A stretch of 57,304 bases of DNA from Paenibacillus senegalensis JC66 (GTDB lineage: Bacteria > Bacillota > Bacilli > Paenibacillales > NBRC-103111): positions 125,583 through 182,886 of the forward strand of contig NZ_HE610964.1 of NCBI RefSeq assembly GCF_000285515.1. The letters run 5' to 3'. The notes beneath the pieces are model-generated. The model saw nothing but the letters and a program-made list of their open reading frames with translations. It was not told the DNA's origin and did not search any database. Numbering within the stretch: the first letter of the stretch is position 1; each line of letters starts with the position of its first letter. The position numbers and the translations under genes are program-made. Shown piece by piece: positions 27,351 through 36,252 of the stretch.

Positions 27351-27395
27351 GAATCAATTTCATAAAACGGATTTACTCTACTATGAAATTGATTC
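27351..27395. repeat. Perfect 14-bp inverted repeat between spoIIID and mbl
   Basis: GAATCAATTTCATA (27351-27364) and TATGAAATTGATTC (27382-27395) are exact complements separated by 17 bp. It lies 47 nt past the spoIIID stop and about 110 nt before the mbl ATG. There is no T-run, so it is not a classical terminator; a protein-binding site or RNA stabiliser is possible. Confidence 0.6.
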
Positions 27396-27441
27396 CTCCT
27401 CATGTATGCAATAGCGGGGGAGGAACGGGAGTCCAATCAGA

Positions 27442-27735
27442 CTAGGACTTGGATGAGACCAGTAATTCTGAACCTGATTTATAATTCCTCGTCTTTTTAT
27501 ATTTGATTTTAGTCGCTTCTCCTCCTCTCAGATGACGTATCGATTTGTGGTATTCCAGAATTGTTTTTACTTGGTTGGCCAATTCAGGGTTAATATCGGG
27601 TAATCTTTCCGTTAAATCTTTGTGCACCGTGCTTTTGGAGACTCCAAACTCTTTGGCAATCGTGCGAACCGTGCTTCTGGTTTCCACAATACAACGGCCG
27701 ATTTTGATGGTTCGCTCTTTAATGTAATCGTGCAC
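27442..27735 (-). CDS. spoIIID: Sporulation transcriptional regulator SpoIIID
   Basis: The start is a GTG at 27735 (read MHDYIKERTIKIGRCIVE) with GGGAGG and GAGGGGA just upstream; the frame is open 29 codons further but lacks support. The 97-residue product matches Bacillus SpoIIID along its length. It includes the helix-turn-helix TVRTIAKEFGVSKSTVHKDL and the basic C-terminal region YHKSIRHLRGGEATKIKYKK that makes extra DNA contacts. It switches mother-cell gene expression between the sigma-E and sigma-K stages. A sigma-E-like promoter precedes it. Confidence 0.97.
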   Translation of the reverse strand: MHDYIKERTIKIGRCIVETRSTVRTIAKEFGVSKSTVHKDLTERLPDINPELANQVKTILEYHKSIRHLRGGEATKIKYKKTRNYKSGSELLVSSKS

Positions 27736-27769
27736 TCCCCTCGCCTCCCTACTCGAGATAGTTTGGTAC

Positions 27770-27797
27770 ATTATATGAGGAGCATGCTTATATATTC
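27770..27797 (-). promoter_or_regulatory. Sigma-E-type promoter of spoIIID
   Basis: On the minus strand, GAATATA (27791-27797) and CATATAAT (27770-27777) are 13 bp apart, close to the sigma-E consensus (ATATT and CATACAAT type). Known sigma-E control of spoIIID in Bacillus supports this reading. Confidence 0.7.
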
Positions 27798-28016
27798 TTT
27801 GTTTCCCTTGCTGACAAGCCATTTCGCAAGCAATTATTTGTCGGACAAGATGATTTTTGTACTTTTTCTCTCCTTATCCTGAAGCATTTTTCAAGTTAAC
27901 ATCAGTCATTTCAGCCCCGTTTATCCAGCAGGAACGACCCGTCAAGGGGAAGCGTGTCCTGACACCCTTTACGCTAGATCGATTACGCAGAATCCCGGAA
28001 AAATAAATTTTGTACT

Positions 28017-28046
28017 AAAAGAAAAAGCGGGAGGTGTCCCTCCCGC
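28017..28046 (-). terminator. Terminator of spoIIQ
   Basis: A perfect 8-bp GC stem (GCGGGAGG / CCTCCCGC on the minus strand, GACA loop) is followed by TTTTTCTTTT, about 49 nt after the spoIIQ stop codon. The rest of the gap to spoIIID (27798-28016) shows nothing else I can support. Confidence 0.93.
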
Positions 28047-28094
28047 GTAATGATCTGCAATTCCCTCAACTGGTCATGCAATCGTTATTTTCAC

Positions 28095-28832
28095 TTATTC
28101 CTGCGTAATCAAATCATTCGGGTTAAGCGCCGGGCCGTCCTGGCCTTGGCGAACTTCAAAGTGAACGTGATTACCCAGATGTTTTTCTAACTCATTGCGG
28201 CCTGCAGTTCCAATAACCTCACCTTGCTGAACTTCCTGCCCTTGAGTCACTTCAACTTCACCCAAGCTTTGATACACCGTTACCATCCCATTGGAATGAG
28301 TAATCTCTACGATTTGTCCAACTACCGGATTAACCTCTACAGCCGTTACCTGTCCGCTTAAGGCAGCAAGCACTTCAAAGGGTTCCTGATCCGGTCTTGC
28401 GAAATCGATACCGACGTGAGGAGTGAATGTATCGTTGTATTCGACCATGGCCTCCTGCTTCACTTCGGCTGAAGCTTCGCTGTCAAAGAAAGGCATCGTA
28501 ATGTCCATCTCATCGAAGTTGCTCACAGGCCACTGCATAGTCTCTACTTGCGCGCCAACGGGTTGTGAATCCGGGTTGCCTTCTTGATCAGTCTCACCTG
28601 TTGTTTCCAAACCTAGTCCGATGGATTCTTCCATAACGGTTGGTTTGCCCGAATTTTGATAAACCAACATTAGCGTTAAAATAATTGCAGCCGCCACCAT
28701 GTAGATTGCCGGGAATGCCCATTTCTTGGCTAGCAGTCTGCGCCATGGGGAATTCGGGGTTGCAGATCTGACTCCATCTACGGATTGAGGAGCCTCTTTT
28801 TCTACTTGAACCTCTTTGTTTTGTTCATTCAT
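28095..28832 (-). CDS. spoIIQ: Forespore membrane protein SpoIIQ, M23/LytM domain
   Basis: The 245-residue protein has a cytoplasmic tail, one transmembrane helix (about residues 38-58) and an intermembrane LytM domain (about 130-240). In Bacillus, SpoIIQ forms a channel and zipper with SpoIIIAH during engulfment. Here the metallopeptidase ligands look complete: H139 and D143 in HVGIDF, and H222/H224 in HVHFEVR. Bacillus subtilis SpoIIQ is known to lack one of these, so this version could bind zinc. Position before spoIIID and after spoIID agrees with the name. A sigma-F-type promoter is directly upstream. Confidence 0.9.
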   Translation of the reverse strand: MNEQNKEVQVEKEAPQSVDGVRSATPNSPWRRLLAKKWAFPAIYMVAAAIILTLMLVYQNSGKPTVMEESIGLGLETTGETDQEGNPDSQPVGAQVETMQWPVSNFDEMDITMPFFDSEASAEVKQEAMVEYNDTFTPHVGIDFARPDQEPFEVLAALSGQVTAVEVNPVVGQIVEITHSNGMVTVYQSLGEVEVTQGQEVQQGEVIGTAGRNELEKHLGNHVHFEVRQGQDGPALNPNDLITQE

Positions 28833-28851
28833 GGTTATATCACCTCAGTAC

Positions 28852-28880
28852 CATTGTTGCCAGACTGCTAGGTTTTATAC
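28852..28880 (-). promoter_or_regulatory. Sigma-F-type promoter of spoIIQ
   Basis: On the minus strand, GTATA (28876-28880) and GGCAACAATG (28852-28861) are 14 bp apart, fitting the forespore consensus (GYATA, GGnnAnAnTR). A short leader with AGGTGAT leads to the ATG at 28832. Sigma-F control of spoIIQ is established in Bacillus. Confidence 0.7.
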
Positions 28881-28909
28881 TTGAGGTAATACCAATGAAA
28901 GAATATTTT

Positions 28910-29965
28910 TTAGTTTGCTATATTAACAATTTCCGCCCAGGGTTGAATATCTATTCCTTTATAGTAATGCTTGACTATCTCTTCGGCCGTGTACCCTTCC
29001 TTAGCCATGCCGTTAGCTCCCCACTGACTCATGCCAACTCCGTGACCATAGCCGTACGTTGTGATATCAATGGAATTCCCGTTAGCTTTCCAGTAGAACT
29101 GGGAAGAATCGAGCTGCAGCTTCTCACGAATCTCCCTCCCTGTAAAGGTCTGGCCTGCCACACGTACGGACTTCACCCGGCCGCCAGCCGAGTATTCTGT
29201 GACATCCATGCCGGCCACCAACGAATCCGCTGATAGAGAAGATGATATCCCCAGCGCTTTCAGTACACTATCTTTCGCTAGACTGACCGTTTTCGTATAA
29301 CGTGGTGATATTTCCTCGTCCCATGGACTTTCGACACTTCTTAGATATGGCAAATGCTGTTCCCAGTAGTCTTCCGAATTTTCGGTACGCCCGTTGCTGG
29401 TGGAGAAGAACAAAGCTTCAATGGGCTGCTTCTCATAAGTTAAAATCATACCCTGTGTTGCCTTGACTGCCTCTTCTATTTTCTGATAATACGATTCGTA
29501 CTGCTGCGAGCCCCAGCGGTCTAACAGCATTTCGTCCGTTTGATAGGCTTGATGGGTGATCGTGTCGGTCACCAGCGCATCCTGTACCGGAACATTGCTG
29601 CGGTCATCGGTCATCCATCTCCTGACTATATAGGTTCGTGCAGCCAATGCCTGGGCTTGCAGGGCTGCTGGCTCGAACTCAGCCGGCATTTCAGCAGCAA
29701 CCACTCCCCGGACATAGTCCTCCAGCTGGATTTGATCCACTTTGTTTTCCGTGCTCAGGTAGACGGGAACCCACAATGGCTGATCGGGTATCTTAGTATC
29801 GCTCGTTGACGGCTCCAGCGTTTGCGGGCTGTCTGCCGAAGGCGGCAAAGGGGACACGGTTTTCTCCTCCCCTGACCATACCCGGATCATAATAGTCAGC
29901 AGCATCGATAAAGACAAGGCGGCAGCCATCCACCACAGAGCTTTGTGTCTCATTCTCTCGTTCAT
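28910..29965 (-). CDS. spoIID: Stage II sporulation protein D, peptidoglycan lytic transglycosylase
   Basis: The start chosen is the ATG at 29965 (MNERMRHK) with GGGAGGAAA upstream; an earlier in-frame ATG has no ribosome site. The 351-residue product has an N-terminal anchor (about residues 9-29), a low-complexity linker and the SpoIID/LytB domain. LEDYVRGVVAAEMPAEFEP contains the likely catalytic glutamate E92, and GHGVGMSQWGANGMAKEGY is the C-terminal family motif. SpoIID degrades septal wall during engulfment with SpoIIP and SpoIIM. In Bacillus it is made under sigma-E; only a vague -10-like CATAAGAT is visible upstream. Confidence 0.95.
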   Translation of the reverse strand: MNERMRHKALWWMAAALSLSMLLTIMIRVWSGEEKTVSPLPPSADSPQTLEPSTSDTKIPDQPLWVPVYLSTENKVDQIQLEDYVRGVVAAEMPAEFEPAALQAQALAARTYIVRRWMTDDRSNVPVQDALVTDTITHQAYQTDEMLLDRWGSQQYESYYQKIEEAVKATQGMILTYEKQPIEALFFSTSNGRTENSEDYWEQHLPYLRSVESPWDEEISPRYTKTVSLAKDSVLKALGISSSLSADSLVAGMDVTEYSAGGRVKSVRVAGQTFTGREIREKLQLDSSQFYWKANGNSIDITTYGYGHGVGMSQWGANGMAKEGYTAEEIVKHYYKGIDIQPWAEIVNIAN

Positions 29966-30190
29966 AGTTTCCTCCCTACACCACATGGTGAAACTTCAAC
30001 TTCCACTTATCGCAGGGCATTTGTCGTCAGGTGCGCAGCCCTCCGATCGAAAGCCACTAGAGTAGATTGTGTTTAAGCGGATATTCTATCTTATGTAACT
30101 CGGGAGGGTGATAGACTAACAAATCTTGTAATCGGGCATAGAACTGCTAACTAGCTTATAATTGGATCCCATCCAAGCCTCTATTATTGA

Positions 30191-30224
30191 CAAAAAAACC
30201 TCTGGTCCTATAGGACCAGAGGTT
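30191..30224 (-). terminator. Terminator of murA
   Basis: A perfect 12-bp stem (30197-30208 with 30213-30224) with a 4-nt TATA loop and a seven-T run on the minus strand, 16 nt after the murA stop codon. Confidence 0.95.
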
Positions 30225-30240
30225 CAACTGTTGAATTTAA

Positions 30241-31563
30241 TTATGCCCATGTAGGCTGGACAGCAAAAAAACCGACTTCCTTCCGCTCTTCTTTCGCCGG
30301 GGACGGACTTTCGAATCGTTCTATTTCGGCGCCTAACGCTTGCAGCTTCTCGACAATGCCCACATATCCGCGGTCAATATGATGAAGCCCGGTGATTTCC
30401 GTCTCTCCCTGGGCACAAAGTCCGGCAAGAATTAACGCGGCTCCAGCCCTTAAATCCGTAGCGGCTACCTTAGCTCCCCGCAGCCGGGCGTTACCTTGAA
30501 CGACAGCGGTTCTGCCTTCTACCTTAATCTGGGCGTTCATCCGGATGAATTCTTCCACATGCATATACCGGTTTTCAAATACCGTTTCGGTCACGATGCT
30601 GGTTCCTTCGGATTTTAACAGCAAGGCCATCATCTGAGATTGCATATCTGTGGGGAAGCCGGGATACGGCAGCGTCTTTAAATCAACAGCCCGCAAAGCA
30701 TGGGGAGCACTTACGCGAATACCGCTTTCCTCTTCCTCAATTATGACACCCATTTCACGCATTTTGGAAATGAGCGGCTTCAGATGGTCCGATATAGCCC
30801 CTTCAACAAAGAGAGTGCCGCCCGTGATAGCCGCAGCAATCATGTACGTACCCGCTTCAATACGGTCGGGGATCACTGTATGGTTTACACCGTGCAAGGC
30901 TTCGACACCATCAATGCGAATTGCGCCTGTGCCCGCGCCCCGTATTTTAGCCCCCATCGCATTCAGATAGTTGGCCAAATCTACAATTTCCGGCTCCATA
31001 GCGGCATTCTCGATGTACGTGGTGCCTTCAGCCAGGGTCGCCGCCATCATAATGTTCTCGGTAGCCCCTACGCTTGCTACATCCAAATAGATTTTGGCCC
31101 CTTTGAGGCGTCCATTGACCCGCGCTTCTATAAAGCCTTGACCCAAATCAATATCCGCTCCCATCATCTCAAAGCCTTTAAGATGCTGGTCAATCGGACG
31201 GGTTCCAATTGCACATCCTCCGGGGAGAGGAATTTTCGCCTGACCCAACCTGGACAATAAAGGTCCCAGCACTAAAAAAGAAGCTCGCATTTTTCTCACT
31301 AAATCGTATGGCGCTTCATATCCGGAAAAGCTGCTCGCATCTACATGAATACACTCATCCTCATAATTCATTTGCACTCCCAATTGTTGCAGCAGCTGGT
31401 AAATGGTCTTTACATCGTCCAGCGGAGGGGCATCCTTAATTTTGGAAACGCCTGAAGAAGCTAATAAGGATGCAGCAATAACCGGTAATACTGCATTTTT
31501 GGCTCCGTGTATTTTCACTTTTCCCGATAGTTGATTACCGCCGCGGACGATAATTTTGCTCAT
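30241..31563 (-). CDS. murA: UDP-N-acetylglucosamine 1-carboxyvinyltransferase
   Basis: The 440-residue enzyme transfers enolpyruvate from PEP to UDP-GlcNAc, the first committed step of peptidoglycan synthesis. It has the substrate pair in HGAKNAVLP (K22/N23), the catalytic loop [16 protein letters not shown] with Cys117 (the fosfomycin target) and [12 protein letters not shown] with the general-base aspartate. Length is slightly above the usual 420-436 owing to a charged C-terminal tail. The order atpC...ywzB-murA-spoIID-spoIIQ matches the Bacillus MurAA locus. Confidence 0.97.
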   Translation of the reverse strand: MSKIIVRGGNQLSGKVKIHGAKNAVLPVIAASLLASSGVSKIKDAPPLDDVKTIYQLLQQLGVQMNYEDECIHVDASSFSGYEAPYDLVRKMRASFLVLGPLLSRLGQAKIPLPGGCAIGTRPIDQHLKGFEMMGADIDLGQGFIEARVNGRLKGAKIYLDVASVGATENIMMAATLAEGTTYIENAAMEPEIVDLANYLNAMGAKIRGAGTGAIRIDGVEALHGVNHTVIPDRIEAGTYMIAAAITGGTLFVEGAISDHLKPLISKMREMGVIIEEEESGIRVSAPHALRAVDLKTLPYPGFPTDMQSQMMALLLKSEGTSIVTETVFENRYMHVEEFIRMNAQIKVEGRTAVVQGNARLRGAKVAATDLRAGAALILAGLCAQGETEITGLHHIDRGYVGIVEKLQALGAEIERFESPSPAKEERKEVGFFAVQPTWA

Positions 31564-31668
31564 CTAGGTTCCCTCCGCGTTTTTATTTAAAGTGTATCTA
31601 ACTCACAACGTTCTGTAACTCTCTACTTCCATTGTTTACATGTAAGGGGATTGTTATTCGGGTATGCA

Positions 31669-31920
31669 CTAAAACAGTCCCGTCAACATCGCCGACCAAT
31701 TAAAGTAATCTATAATAAATCTCGCTACCTGGTAGCCTAAAGCCAGTGAAAGCAGAACCTGTAATACTTTGCTTTGAGCACTGCGAGGATTTTTGACAAA
31801 CAAGTCGAGCTTAAACTGCTGCAGCGCCCACCAAGCCGTTGCAACACAAACTAGCACGACGACAATATAGATTAGCCCATTGACCGCCATCGACTGTTGG
31901 ATCGAACTCAACGCGCCCAA
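31669..31920 (-). CDS. ywzB: DUF1146 family small membrane protein YwzB
   Basis: A TTG at 31920 is preferred as start because AGGGGGAGA lies upstream; an upstream GTG at 31959, overlapping the protease gene, has no site. The product of about 83 residues has two hydrophobic helices (GLIYIVVVLVCVATAWWAL and VLQVLLSLALGYQVARFII) with KLDLFVKNPRSAQSK between them, as in DUF1146 proteins. In Bacillus ywzB also lies between atpC and murAA. Function is unknown. It follows the SLH protease closely and probably shares its transcript. Confidence 0.8.
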   Translation of the reverse strand: MGALSSIQQSMAVNGLIYIVVVLVCVATAWWALQQFKLDLFVKNPRSAQSKVLQVLLSLALGYQVARFIIDYFNWSAMLTGLF

Positions 31921-31946
31921 AATCGCTCTCCCCCTCAAAGATAGTA

Positions 31947-34388
31947 TTATTTCAACCACTTCACCAAGAATGAAACAAACTCGGCCCGGGTAGCAGGCTG
32001 GTCGGGCTTAAAGCTGCCATCCTCGTAACCGTCAATTACACCCGCTTCGTGCAATGAGACCAATAAGGAGTGGCCCCAGTAAGCGGAGGACACATCCGGG
32101 AAACGGCTGCTGCCCTGTGCTTCATCCGTCTCCAATGGAATGGCCCGGCTGAGTAAGGCAATCATCTCCATTCGGGTAACAAGGCCTTCCGGCCGAAAGC
32201 TGCCGTCCTCATAACCTTGAATTAAAGCTCGCTGAGTGGCGGCGCTTATATACGGATAGGCCCAATGGTCAGGCTTCACATCGTTGAAAGCAAGCTTGCC
32301 GCCACCTGACTGCTGCCCGGCGCCATCCATCATCCGGACCAAAGCAGCTACAGCTTGAGCCCGGGTCATGAAACGATCGGGGGCAAATTGATTATCGGCT
32401 ATGCCTTGCAAAATTCCTTCTTGAGTCAGCTGCTTTATCTCTCGCTCAGCCCAATGACCGGCTATATCCGCAAACTCTGCCTCACTGCCATTGGAGCGGT
32501 TATCCGGTTCATTTGGATCAAGGTTAGCGGGCTCATACTCTACGCTTAACGTGTAGGTTCCCACTACAGGAGCAGAATATCCCGGAATATTGCTAATCCG
32601 GAAATAGTAGATTCCCGGTGTTACATCAAGCCATCCCGTATCCTCCTGGAGACCATCGCCATATTCATCGACTCTGATCTCTCTCATGCCCTGCCTTTGG
32701 ATCAGGATCACCGGATCCATCCTGGCCGTATCTACTTCTACGATGAGGCGGAGTGTGCCTGGCTCCTCTATCTTCATGGAATACCAGTCATGATCCTCCT
32801 CCTGGTGGAAAGTTCCTGTCAGTGTCGTAGAGCGCAGCGGAAGCCGGTATGCCTTGTACTGCCTGTCGTTATCCTCGAACGCATCCGGGGCAATAAGGAA
32901 ACCGGTGGTGATCAGATAAGCGGCTTCTTCAGCTCCTGGATTTAAGCTTATGCGAAGATAACTTTTTCCCTGAGTAACCGGAATTTGCTCTCCCCTTGAC
33001 CAATCAGCGGCAAAATCTGATTCAGCTAAGTCCGCAGAATCATAGTGGCCGATGGACAGAGAGTCATACGCATTCGATTCTATCGCAATGGTCAGTGTGC
33101 CGTCATACGGCGAGTCGATAACGTACCAATTCTCTCCTTGATGTTCCCCCACCGCATCTGAAATCTGCTGTGAAATCGTCAAAGGCTTGGCTTGCTCCAT
33201 CGAACGGTGACCTTCGTATAAATGGTCCCGATAATCCAGGCTCATGGCCCGGTCCGCTCTCAGCATACCAAAGCCGCTGTTTGCATCCCACTCGGCTCCC
33301 ACTATGTTATGCGCCGACTGCCGGATAGCATTCCTTATCTGATACGGCTTCCAATCCGGATTCTCTTTCCACAGCAGAGCACTAACCGCAGCCACCTGCG
33401 GGGCAGCCATAGACGTTCCTTCCTGATAACCATAAGAGCCTCCTAAACGGGTCGTATAGACCGTCCAGGGAGCCATAACATCGACTTCCGGCCCCGAATT
33501 CGATCTCGGATCGGCCCCTTGCGGGGTACCCCCGGCTACGGCCAACACCGTTGGATAAGCTGCAGGAAACTTGACGGCATTCGCCTCGTTTCCGGTTGCT
33601 GCAACCAGCAAAACTCCCCTCTCTTCCGCATATCGGACAATCGATTCCATATAAGGAGAAGGCTTGTTGAGCCCGAGTGAAAGCACCACAATTTTGGCTC
33701 CGTTGTCTACAGCATAGCGAATACCCTCGCCAAGCTTATCTTCATCACCGTTGCCTGTTGACTCCAATGCTTTTATCGGCATAATGTTAGCTTCCCACAA
33801 CACGCCGGATACGCCAGCTTCCTTGTTGTTAGCGGCTGCTATGACTCCGGCCACTCCTGTACCATGACCGTGATCGTCCATAGGTGGAGAACCGGGAGTA
33901 ATCAGATTAACACCGGGCACTAAATTGGTCTTAAGATCGGGATGATTTAAATCCACTCCAGTGTCCACGACAGCAATGATGAGATCTGATTGCGGGACAA
34001 CCATTTGCCACGCTTCCTCAGCACCAATCTGCCTTAAATGAGTTGGAACGGATGGTAGGGGATCGCTAAGCTCTTGGGCGATAGAGTACGTATGGTTAGG
34101 CTGAATGAATTCGACATATTCTGAAGCCTGCCAGTAATGCAGCCAATCAGCTTCGGCCACGCGCGGATCAGGCATGGCGACGGAAACATTAACGTCGGGA
34201 TAATCATTCACCAGCTTGCTCATGCTGTCAAAGGCGGGGTCCTTGCTGTGCTTCCATTGTATAATCCAGGTTGAATGCTTAGTAATCGAGGGAGATTGGA
34301 GGGCGCTCTCCTGAATAAACGCCGGGAGAGTCACTACCCCTAAGAGGATAACGATTCCAACAAACAACCATCTGACCTTGAATGACAT
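31947..34388 (-). CDS. SLH-anchored subtilisin-family serine protease
   Basis: The 813-residue product has a signal peptide (residues 1-22), a short propeptide and an S8 catalytic domain. The triad is Asp142 (AVVDTGVDLNHPD), His175 (HGHGTGVAG) and Ser326 (GTSMAAPQVAA). Two PPC-like beta domains follow (about 395-640). Three SLH domains end the protein (about 655-813), with motifs TRAQ, TRME and TRAE. The enzyme would be held on the cell wall through pyruvylated polymer. Its substrates are unknown; maturation or shedding of surface proteins is a guess. It is inserted between ywzB and the nuo operon. Confidence 0.93.
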   Translation of the reverse strand: MSFKVRWLFVGIVILLGVVTLPAFIQESALQSPSITKHSTWIIQWKHSKDPAFDSMSKLVNDYPDVNVSVAMPDPRVAEADWLHYWQASEYVEFIQPNHTYSIAQELSDPLPSVPTHLRQIGAEEAWQMVVPQSDLIIAVVDTGVDLNHPDLKTNLVPGVNLITPGSPPMDDHGHGTGVAGVIAAANNKEAGVSGVLWEANIMPIKALESTGNGDEDKLGEGIRYAVDNGAKIVVLSLGLNKPSPYMESIVRYAEERGVLLVAATGNEANAVKFPAAYPTVLAVAGGTPQGADPRSNSGPEVDVMAPWTVYTTRLGGSYGYQEGTSMAAPQVAAVSALLWKENPDWKPYQIRNAIRQSAHNIVGAEWDANSGFGMLRADRAMSLDYRDHLYEGHRSMEQAKPLTISQQISDAVGEHQGENWYVIDSPYDGTLTIAIESNAYDSLSIGHYDSADLAESDFAADWSRGEQIPVTQGKSYLRISLNPGAEEAAYLITTGFLIAPDAFEDNDRQYKAYRLPLRSTTLTGTFHQEEDHDWYSMKIEEPGTLRLIVEVDTARMDPVILIQRQGMREIRVDEYGDGLQEDTGWLDVTPGIYYFRISNIPGYSAPVVGTYTLSVEYEPANLDPNEPDNRSNGSEAEFADIAGHWAEREIKQLTQEGILQGIADNQFAPDRFMTRAQAVAALVRMMDGAGQQSGGGKLAFNDVKPDHWAYPYISAATQRALIQGYEDGSFRPEGLVTRMEMIALLSRAIPLETDEAQGSSRFPDVSSAYWGHSLLVSLHEAGVIDGYEDGSFKPDQPATRAEFVSFLVKWLK

Positions 34389-34724
34389 CGCATTTATCCT
34401 TTTATGTATTTATTCTACCTCAGCATTTTGCATAAATCCAAAAAGAAGCTTTTAATCAAACAAGCTATAGATCAATTCGTGTTTGCTTGCCTATCTCTTG
34501 TTACCGCCTGTTGCTGGAATCGAATAATGCAAAATGCTCTTGAGAAATATTCGATACCACTCACATTAACCCTTCCAGCTAGGACGCAAAAGGGTCAAAA
34601 GTCCTATTAAAGGATAAAGTCTATGACTTTTGAGAGTGGGATCGCAGATTTACACAGGAAATAAGCCCGCCCCCTTCATTAGGGAGCCGGGCTTATGATT
34701 AAACTATTAACGTATGAATGCTCA
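34389..34724. other. Intergenic stretch between the SLH protease gene and nuoN
   Basis: This 336-bp gap contains the nuo terminator (34661-34696) and a perfect 9-bp inverted repeat TCAAAAGTC/GACTTTTGA (34595-34603 and 34625-34633). The AT-rich part upstream of the protease gene probably holds its promoter, but no pair of boxes stands out. I see no credible gene in it. Confidence 0.5.
34661..34696 (-). terminator. Strong hairpin ending the nuo operon
   Basis: A perfect 9-bp outer stem (ATAAGCCCG / CGGGCTTAT) continues into further G-C pairing (CCCT/AGGG) and starts about 29 nt after the nuoN stop. The following tract ATTTCC is only weakly T-rich, so the end may be partly factor-dependent. Confidence 0.7.
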
Positions 34725-36248
34725 TCAAGCTTGACCGGTCATCATAAAAAGATCTCTAGTCAGTTCAAACACGGACTGAGCGTAGCGAATTAGCAGTCCC
34801 GGGAACAGACCCAGAATTACTCCTGCAAGAGCGCAAAACCATAGCGTCACTTGCTGCGGCAAAGTGGCGATCAATTGTTCATCCTTGGCATTGCTGCGCA
34901 TAAACATTTGCCGAATGATAGAGAAATAATACACGTAAGAGATGACACTGCTTAATACCATAACGGCCGCCAGCCAATAGGCCTGGGTTTGAATTGTTCC
35001 CAGCACGATAAACAGCTTTCCGAAGAAGCCTGCCGTTACAGGCAAGCCTGCCAGAGACAGGATAATCAGAACAACGGCAAACGCAGTCCATGGAGCTCTG
35101 TAATACAATCCGGCAAACCCTTTAATCTCCGATGAATGACTGGTCGCCTCCACCATCATTAGCACCGCGAATGCTCCAAGGTTCATTAACATATAAGCGA
35201 CACCATAATAGAAAAACTCGGTAAAATTGCTGGCATGGGAAAACGAAAATTCGGTTGCTATCGGAACTAGCAAGTATCCGGCGTTAGCGATCCCCGAGTA
35301 GGCAAGGAGCCGCTTCATATTTTTTTGACGCAGGGCCATCACGTTTCCGGCTATCATCGAAACGGCAGCCAGCACACTTAAAGCGAGGAAAATATCGTTG
35401 CCTATTGGTTGATCCGGATTAACCCCTACGCCATAGAAGAGCACATAAGTCAAGCGGAAGAGGAGGCCGATTGCTGCGATTTTAGAAACAACAGCAAGAA
35501 AAGCGGCAACCGGTGTAGGCGCGCCTTGATATACATCCGGGGCCCAGGCATGAAAAGGAGCAGCAGCTATTTTGAAGCCGAACCCGGCCAGGATTAGGAA
35601 AAAGGCTACGTAGATCATTGCACCGTACGAACCGGCATGCTCACTTAACGCAGAGTTGATTTCGGTTAACTGGGTTGACCCCGACAAGCCATAAAGAAAC
35701 GACATACCGTACAACAAGATAGCGGAAGAAATCCCACCAAGCACTACATACTTGAAGGCCCCTTCATTTGATAAGGAATCTTTCTTCTTCATCGCCACCA
35801 TAATATAGGATGTAATACTGAGCAGCTCCAAGCCGATGAACAGCGTAATCAGGTCCCCGGAGGAAACCATAATCATGCCGCCCAGAACAGCCGGCAAATA
35901 CATGTAGTAATATTCCCCCAGATGCGGAATGTCCTGATTTTTAACGGAGTGCAGACTCATAAGAATTATAAGAGCTGTGCCTGCCAGCAAAACCAGCTTT
36001 AGCAAATTGGCAAAGTTATCAATACGGTAGCTTTGGTAGAGAAACTCGATCGGTTCTAGCAAATCCAGCCTCATTCCCACAAAAACAGCAGCAACCGCAA
36101 GCCCGGCAATCGTTAGCCATCCGAGAAACGTCCGATTGATCCGGCCAGGCAGAAACAGATCAATCAATGAAATGACAACCGCGGAGATGACTAGGGTCAG
36201 CTCCGGAGCCAAGTAGACTAGGTCGCTTGCTAGAAGTCTTTGGTCCAT
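34725..36248 (-). CDS. nuoN: Complex I subunit N, antiporter-like
   Basis: The 507-residue protein has about 14 transmembrane helices of the proton-pumping Mrp-antiporter type. Family features include the glutamate-bearing FIGLELLSITSYIMVAM and the lysine helices around GSYGAMIYVAFFLILAGFGFK and APFHAWAPDVYQGAPTPVAAF. It is the last gene of the operon, 4 bp after nuoM, and ends at a strong hairpin. Confidence 0.95.
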   Translation of the reverse strand: MDQRLLASDLVYLAPELTLVISAVVISLIDLFLPGRINRTFLGWLTIAGLAVAAVFVGMRLDLLEPIEFLYQSYRIDNFANLLKLVLLAGTALIILMSLHSVKNQDIPHLGEYYYMYLPAVLGGMIMVSSGDLITLFIGLELLSITSYIMVAMKKKDSLSNEGAFKYVVLGGISSAILLYGMSFLYGLSGSTQLTEINSALSEHAGSYGAMIYVAFFLILAGFGFKIAAAPFHAWAPDVYQGAPTPVAAFLAVVSKIAAIGLLFRLTYVLFYGVGVNPDQPIGNDIFLALSVLAAVSMIAGNVMALRQKNMKRLLAYSGIANAGYLLVPIATEFSFSHASNFTEFFYYGVAYMLMNLGAFAVLMMVEATSHSSEIKGFAGLYYRAPWTAFAVVLIILSLAGLPVTAGFFGKLFIVLGTIQTQAYWLAAVMVLSSVISYVYYFSIIRQMFMRSNAKDEQLIATLPQQVTLWFCALAGVILGLFPGLLIRYAQSVFELTRDLFMMTGQA

Positions 36249-36252
36249 TTGT

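Noticed and set aside
34404-34610. 68-codon plus-strand ORF upstream of the SLH protease
   Set aside because: It lies in an AT-rich promoter region, has no ribosome site and no domain.
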